From: Roseburia sp.
GTDB lineage: Bacteria; Bacillota; Clostridia; Lachnospirales; Lachnospiraceae
DNA length: 9,383 bases
Direction of reading: 5' to 3'
Assembly: GCA_017626625.1 (NCBI GenBank)
Contig: JAGAIK010000637.1
Location: 1-9,383 of the forward strand
Positions 6,581 to 9,383 of the stretch are shown here, in pieces. Positions within the stretch are counted from its first letter, which is position 1. Every line of letters begins with the position of its first letter. The notes under the pieces are model-generated. The model made no database searches, had not been told where the DNA came from, and saw only the letters and a program-made list of their open reading frames with translations. Both the position numbers and the translations under genes were made by a program.

Positions 6581-7852
6581 TTATACCAGTTCTGCCAGAC
6601 GGGCTACTGCTACGTAGATTTCTGAGATTTTGTACCAGGTGCGGTAGTCGATGACACCGGTTACGGGGAGGCCGAATACGCGCTGAAATACTTCTACGGC
6701 TTCTCTTGTGGCGGGGCCGTAGATGCCGTCGGGAGTTATGGTGGGGATGGCGGGGTAGGAGCGGGAGATTCTTGCAAGTTCTTCCTGTATCTGCCTTACT
6801 TTTTCTCCGGTGGAGCCTACGGTTAGGTCTACCCGGGGCCAGGAGGCTGGGATTCCGGAGATTTCTTCGGCGGAGTTGATGTACATGCTGTTTCCGTAGT
6901 AGTAGCGGAGAATCTCTATGGTGCTGTAGTTCTGGTCGCCTAAAAATTTGCTTCCCCACTGGCTCAGCCAGTTGCTGCAGGTGACACGCTCGCCGTCGCA
7001 GTACTGGGTTAAAATAGGCTGTCTTACGTTGGGTCTTGACAGGTAGTTCTGGAACATTTCGTCTACGACGTCGGATATGCTCTGGAAGATGTTTCTGCCG
7101 TAGACGAATTTCTGGTCAAAGGCGGTGGAGGTGGTGATGGTAAAGTTGTAGCCTTTGTTGCGGTACCACTCCGTGTACACCCGGTTTAAGGTAAAGGACA
7201 TAATGGCGAGGATATTGGCACGCAGGGTGGCATCCGGCCAGGTGGCATAAATTTCGCTGGAGGCTACGTTTTTGATGTAATCTTTGTAACGGACATAATA
7301 GTCACGGGCGGCGGTGTCTGTGGGCGGACCGTCGTGAACAATGACATATTCGGGGATTACCACCCGGCTGAGGACGATTTCCCCGGTTTCTGTCACGGGC
7401 TTGATTTCCGACTCTGCGATTTTCGGCGGAAAATTTCCAAACAGAGTATTGACAGGAATCACAATGCTGTCAAGATTTTCATCGGTCGCCTCTACTTCTT
7501 CCATCCTGATTTCCTGAAGCGACAGCTCATTTGAAAACACTTCAATTCCTGAGACGCTGACCGGGCGAAATCCTTCCGCAGCAACCTGAATGGAGTATTG
7601 CGAAAACGGCTGATTTTCGCTGGGCTCCATAGAATACTCGAGTGGAGGCGCAGCAAGCGCAATCTGTTCCGACATCCCTGACGCATCGGTTTCCACCTCC
7701 TCCATGGTACTCTCCGGGTCTCCGGAATAAGTAATGGAAATGGTGGCATTCTGTATCGGAACATTCGTCCCTCTTGCCACCACCTGCACCTTAAGCGCTC
7801 CCTGGTCTACATTGCTATTGTTATTATTTGGTGTCACAACGATATCTGACAT
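6581..7852 (-). CDS. SleC-like spore cortex-lytic protein: SpoIID-type domain plus peptidoglycan-binding domain
   Basis: The start is the ATG at 7852 (MSDIVVTP), with GAGG six bases upstream, giving 423 aa; an in-frame extension to 7942 would be encoded by the terminator hairpin. Residues 1-120 hold an Asn-rich start and a beta-rich, carboxypeptidase-regulatory-like segment (VPIQNATISITYSGD at 31-45), matching the SleC prodomain. Residues 185-325 look like the SpoIID/lytic transglycosylase fold: VASSEIYATWPDATLRA (196-212), where E200 aligns with the catalytic Glu of the SpoIID signature, and LSQWGSKFLGD...IEILRYYYG (296-320), matching the SpoIID C-terminal signature. C285 and C292 lie between. 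Residues 340-410 are a PG_binding_1 domain (DGIYGPATREAVEVFQ, then LPVTGVIDYRTW). SleC is a zymogen of about this length that degrades cortex during germination after Csp protease cleavage. There is no signal peptide. A generic peptidoglycan-binding hydrolase is the alternative. Confidence 0.82.
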   Translation of the reverse strand: MSDIVVTPNNNNSNVDQGALKVQVVARGTNVPIQNATISITYSGDPESTMEEVETDASGMSEQIALAAPPLEYSMEPSENQPFSQYSIQVAAEGFRPVSVSGIEVFSNELSLQEIRMEEVEATDENLDSIVIPVNTLFGNFPPKIAESEIKPVTETGEIVLSRVVIPEYVIVHDGPPTDTAARDYYVRYKDYIKNVASSEIYATWPDATLRANILAIMSFTLNRVYTEWYRNKGYNFTITTSTAFDQKFVYGRNIFQSISDVVDEMFQNYLSRPNVRQPILTQYCDGERVTCSNWLSQWGSKFLGDQNYSTIEILRYYYGNSMYINSAEEISGIPASWPRVDLTVGSTGEKVRQIQEELARISRSYPAIPTITPDGIYGPATREAVEVFQRVFGLPVTGVIDYRTWYKISEIYVAVARLAELV

Positions 7853-7858
7853 AAAAAA

Positions 7859-7862
7859 CCTC
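7859..7862 (-). promoter_or_regulatory. Ribosome binding site fixing the SleC-like start
   Basis: GAGG on the minus strand, six bases before the ATG at 7852. The other in-frame Met codons, at 7864 and 7942, have no such site, and the one at 7942 lies in the terminator hairpin. Confidence 0.75.
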
Positions 7863-7877
7863 ATATTTTCGTTGCTA

Positions 7878-7904
7878 TATTTTATGCACACGAAAAAAAA
7901 ATGT
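7878..7904 (-). promoter_or_regulatory. Possible sporulation (sigma-K-type) promoter of the SleC-like gene
   Basis: On the minus strand AC (7904-7903), 16 bases, then CATAAAATA (7886-7878) fits the Bacillus/Clostridium sigma-K pattern AC-N16/17-CATANNNTA exactly, about 25 bases before the ATG. This agrees with mother-cell expression of a cortex enzyme. A sigma-A reading (TTGTCA, 17 bases, CATAAA) is weaker but not excluded. Because the motif is short and AT-rich, the match is suggestive only. Confidence 0.45.
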
Positions 7905-7948
7905 GACAAAATGTCCCGAACTTTCTTCGGGGCACCGCACATTTTTTC
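7892..7948 (-). terminator. Hairpin with T-runs after glmS, probable terminator
   Basis: Two nested inverted repeats: an inner perfect stem CCCGAA (7915-7920) with TTCGGG (7926-7931) around a five-base loop, and an outer stem pairing the A-run plus TGTG (7892-7905) with CACA plus a T-run (7938-7948). On the minus strand the structure ends in nine T, fitting factor-independent termination of the glmS transcript; on the plus strand it ends in six T, so it could work both ways, although no plus-strand gene is visible. The hairpin touches the putative promoter of the SleC-like gene. Confidence 0.7.
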
Positions 7949-7960
7949 TATCCGTTTCCT

Positions 7961-8098
7961 ATTCTCAGATACGCCGTTTTCGCTGCTGCACAGCCATCTG
8001 CCTTATATTTTCAGATACACAGTTTTCGCTGCTGCACAACCGTCCGCCTTGCATTCTCAGATACGCCGTTTTGCCTGCTGCATAACAAATATTTTACA
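7961..8098 (-). repeat. Three-copy 46-bp tandem repeat after glmS
   Basis: Head-to-tail copies lie at 7961-8006, 8007-8052 and 8053-8098. Plus-strand units begin ATTCTCAGATACGCCGTTTT and contain CTGCTGCA; the transcribed core reads TGCAGCAG. Copies 1 and 2 differ at 8 of 46 positions. Copy 3 keeps the first 30 or so bases and then decays. The array begins just after the glmS stop (8105) and ends 13 bases before the terminator hairpin, so it would lie in the glmS 3' untranslated region. There are no spacers, which excludes CRISPR. Confidence 0.9.
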
Positions 8099-8104
8099 TG
8101 ACAG

Positions 8105-9383
8105 TTATTCCACCGTCACGACTTTCGCTAAGTTTCTTGGTTTATCCACATCAAATCCCTTGTCGGAAGAAACATAGTAAGCCAAAAGCTGTAATGCCAC
8201 AGAAGCGGGCATTACCATAAATTCATCCTGCATATCCGGCAGTAAAAAGGTCTGGTACTGGCTGTCGATATCCTCCGCTAAGGATTCCTTGATAAACAGC
8301 ACAATCTCCGCCCCCCTGGATTTTACCTCTTTGATATTGGAAAGCTCCTTCGACCTGAGTTTCTCCTGGGTCACGGCTGCCACCACCGGGGTATCCTGGG
8401 TGATTAATGCAATCGGACCGTGTTTTAACTCACCGGAAGCGTATGCCTCTGAATGAATATAGGAAACCTCCTTTAATTTCAGAGAACCCTCCAATAAAAT
8501 GGAATAATCTAACCCACGTCCAATCATAAACAAATCTTTGGCGGAAAGGATATTATTTGCCAGCACATGAATGTCGCGGCGTCTCTCTAACACCTTTTCC
8601 ATCACTTCCGGTGTCCGCTGCAATTCCCGCACAAAGCTCTGTGTCTGCTCCGTATCGTAAATTCCCCGAAGCTGCGCCATTTTTGCCACAATCAGGTAAA
8701 ACAGCGTCAACTGGGTGGTATATGCCTTGGTGCTTGCCACTGCAATTTCGGGACCTGCGTTGGTGTAAAGCACATAGTCGCTCTCCCTGGCAATGGAAGA
8801 CCCCTTTACATTGATGATGGAAAGGCATTTCGCCCCTCTTCTTCTGGCATATTTTACTGCCTCTAAGGTATCAATGGTCTCCCCGGACTGGGACACCGCA
8901 ATCACTAAGGTTTTGTCGTCAATCACCGGGTCAGAATACATAAACTCAGACGCCATGTCCACATCAATGTGCATATGAAGAATAGATTTTACCAGCGCCT
9001 GCGCCACCAGACCTGCGTGCATCGCCGTACCGCAGGCAATAATGTTGATTCTCTCACACTCCGTAAACAGAGAATCCGGCACACCGTCCGCAGAGAAATC
9101 CGGCATTCCGCTCACCACACGATTTCCAATGGTGTTCTCCACTGCCTTTGGCTGCTCCATAATCTCTTTTTCCATAAAAAACGGATACCCGTTTTTTCCC
9201 GCGCTGTTTAACTCCCAGTCAGCGGTAAGGTACTCCGGCTCCTTCACCTCTCCGTTAAAATCCGTCAACTTTACAGAATCCTTCCGCAGCTCTAAAATAT
9301 GATATTCCGGAACCACGAAATAACGGTTGGTAAAACGGCAGAGCGCCGTCAAATCCGAAGCTAACATGGCACCCTCTTCACAG
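8105..9383 (-). CDS. glmS: Glutamine-fructose-6-phosphate aminotransferase GlmS, C-terminal part (cut by window edge)
   Basis: The frame is open to the right edge; the visible product is 425 residues of an expected roughly 600. GlmS makes glucosamine-6-phosphate from fructose-6-phosphate and glutamine, the first step toward UDP-GlcNAc for the cell wall. What is seen is the end of the glutaminase domain, the FMEKEIMEQPKA linker, and both SIS sugar-isomerase domains. SIS1 shows IIACGTAMHAG, SQSGET and ASTKAYT; SIS2 shows GRGLDYSILLEGSLKLKE and SEAYASGELKHGPIAL. The C-terminal tail VDKPRNLAKVVTVE carries the conserved Lys of the ring-opening active site. The N-terminal Cys of the glutaminase site, and any glmS ribozyme in the leader, would be outside the window. 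The Met at 9367 is internal, since CEEGA precedes it in frame. Confidence 0.97.
   Translation of the reverse strand, partial: CEEGAMLASDLTALCRFTNRYFVVPEYHILELRKDSVKLTDFNGEVKEPEYLTADWELNSAGKNGYPFFMEKEIMEQPKAVENTIGNRVVSGMPDFSADGVPDSLFTECERINIIACGTAMHAGLVAQALVKSILHMHIDVDMASEFMYSDPVIDDKTLVIAVSQSGETIDTLEAVKYARRRGAKCLSIINVKGSSIARESDYVLYTNAGPEIAVASTKAYTTQLTLFYLIVAKMAQLRGIYDTEQTQSFVRELQRTPEVMEKVLERRRDIHVLANNILSAKDLFMIGRGLDYSILLEGSLKLKEVSYIHSEAYASGELKHGPIALITQDTPVVAAVTQEKLRSKELSNIKEVKSRGAEIVLFIKESLAEDIDSQYQTFLLPDMQDEFMVMPASVALQLLAYYVSSDKGFDVDKPRNLAKVVTVE

Noticed and set aside
7853..7942. N-terminal extension of the SleC-like protein to 7942
   Set aside because: The extra 30 codons are the terminator hairpin and T-run (giving FFF runs), with no ribosome binding site; GAGG precedes the ATG at 7852.
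7961..8098. CRISPR array
   Set aside because: Units are contiguous with no spacers, only three copies, and no cas gene is nearby; the same applies to 1634-1744.
7734..8177. Plus-strand 147-codon frame across the 46-bp repeats
   Set aside because: It overlaps the ends of two solid minus-strand genes, the terminator and the repeats; it is open because the repeats lack stops on that strand, and I see no ribosome binding site or family resemblance.

Overview
The window looks like a piece of a spore-forming Clostridia chromosome, most likely a gut Lachnospiraceae. The grounds are the relatedness of the encoded proteins, AGGAGG-type ribosome binding sites, a SleC-like spore cortex hydrolase, a secreted DUF1002 protein and an AAA-ATPase-like/DUF1703-type gene. 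That placement is an inference from family knowledge. Every gene I can support lies on the minus strand, so transcription runs from high to low coordinates. No tRNA, rRNA, CRISPR array, transposase or phage gene is visible.

In transcription order: (1) 9383-8105 is the 3' two thirds of glmS, cut by the window edge. It is followed by a three-copy 46-bp tandem repeat and a strong hairpin with T-runs, probably its terminator. (2) 7852-6581 is a 423-aa SleC-like protein with a prodomain-like N-terminus, a SpoIID-type fold and a C-terminal peptidoglycan-binding domain. Just upstream is a possible sporulation (sigma-K-type) promoter. (3) 6580-6255 is a gene-free stretch of about 325 bases. It holds a good sigma-A-type promoter and a 112-bp imperfect hairpin that would sit in the transcript leader. 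(4) 6254-1780 looks like one operon: truA, recJ, a soluble coiled-coil protein with a chemoreceptor-like signalling tip, and an alpha/beta hydrolase, with gaps of 3, 29 and 39 bases. (5) After a three-copy 37-bp tandem repeat comes a secreted DUF1002 protein (1616-651). Then, 46 bases on, comes the start of an AAA-ATPase-like gene running off the left edge (604-1).

The housekeeping parts are ordinary: GlmS makes glucosamine-6-phosphate for the cell wall, TruA modifies tRNA anticodon arms, and RecJ resects single-stranded DNA. The less ordinary material is between and beside them: two tandem-repeat arrays that appear related, both lying just after a stop codon in the same orientation; the long leader hairpin before truA; the soluble degenerate chemoreceptor-like protein in a tRNA-modification/DNA-repair operon; and the aromatic amphipathic tail of the DUF1002 protein. 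I do not see a clear new multi-gene defence or mobile system. The intergenic repeat families are the best candidates for something undescribed.
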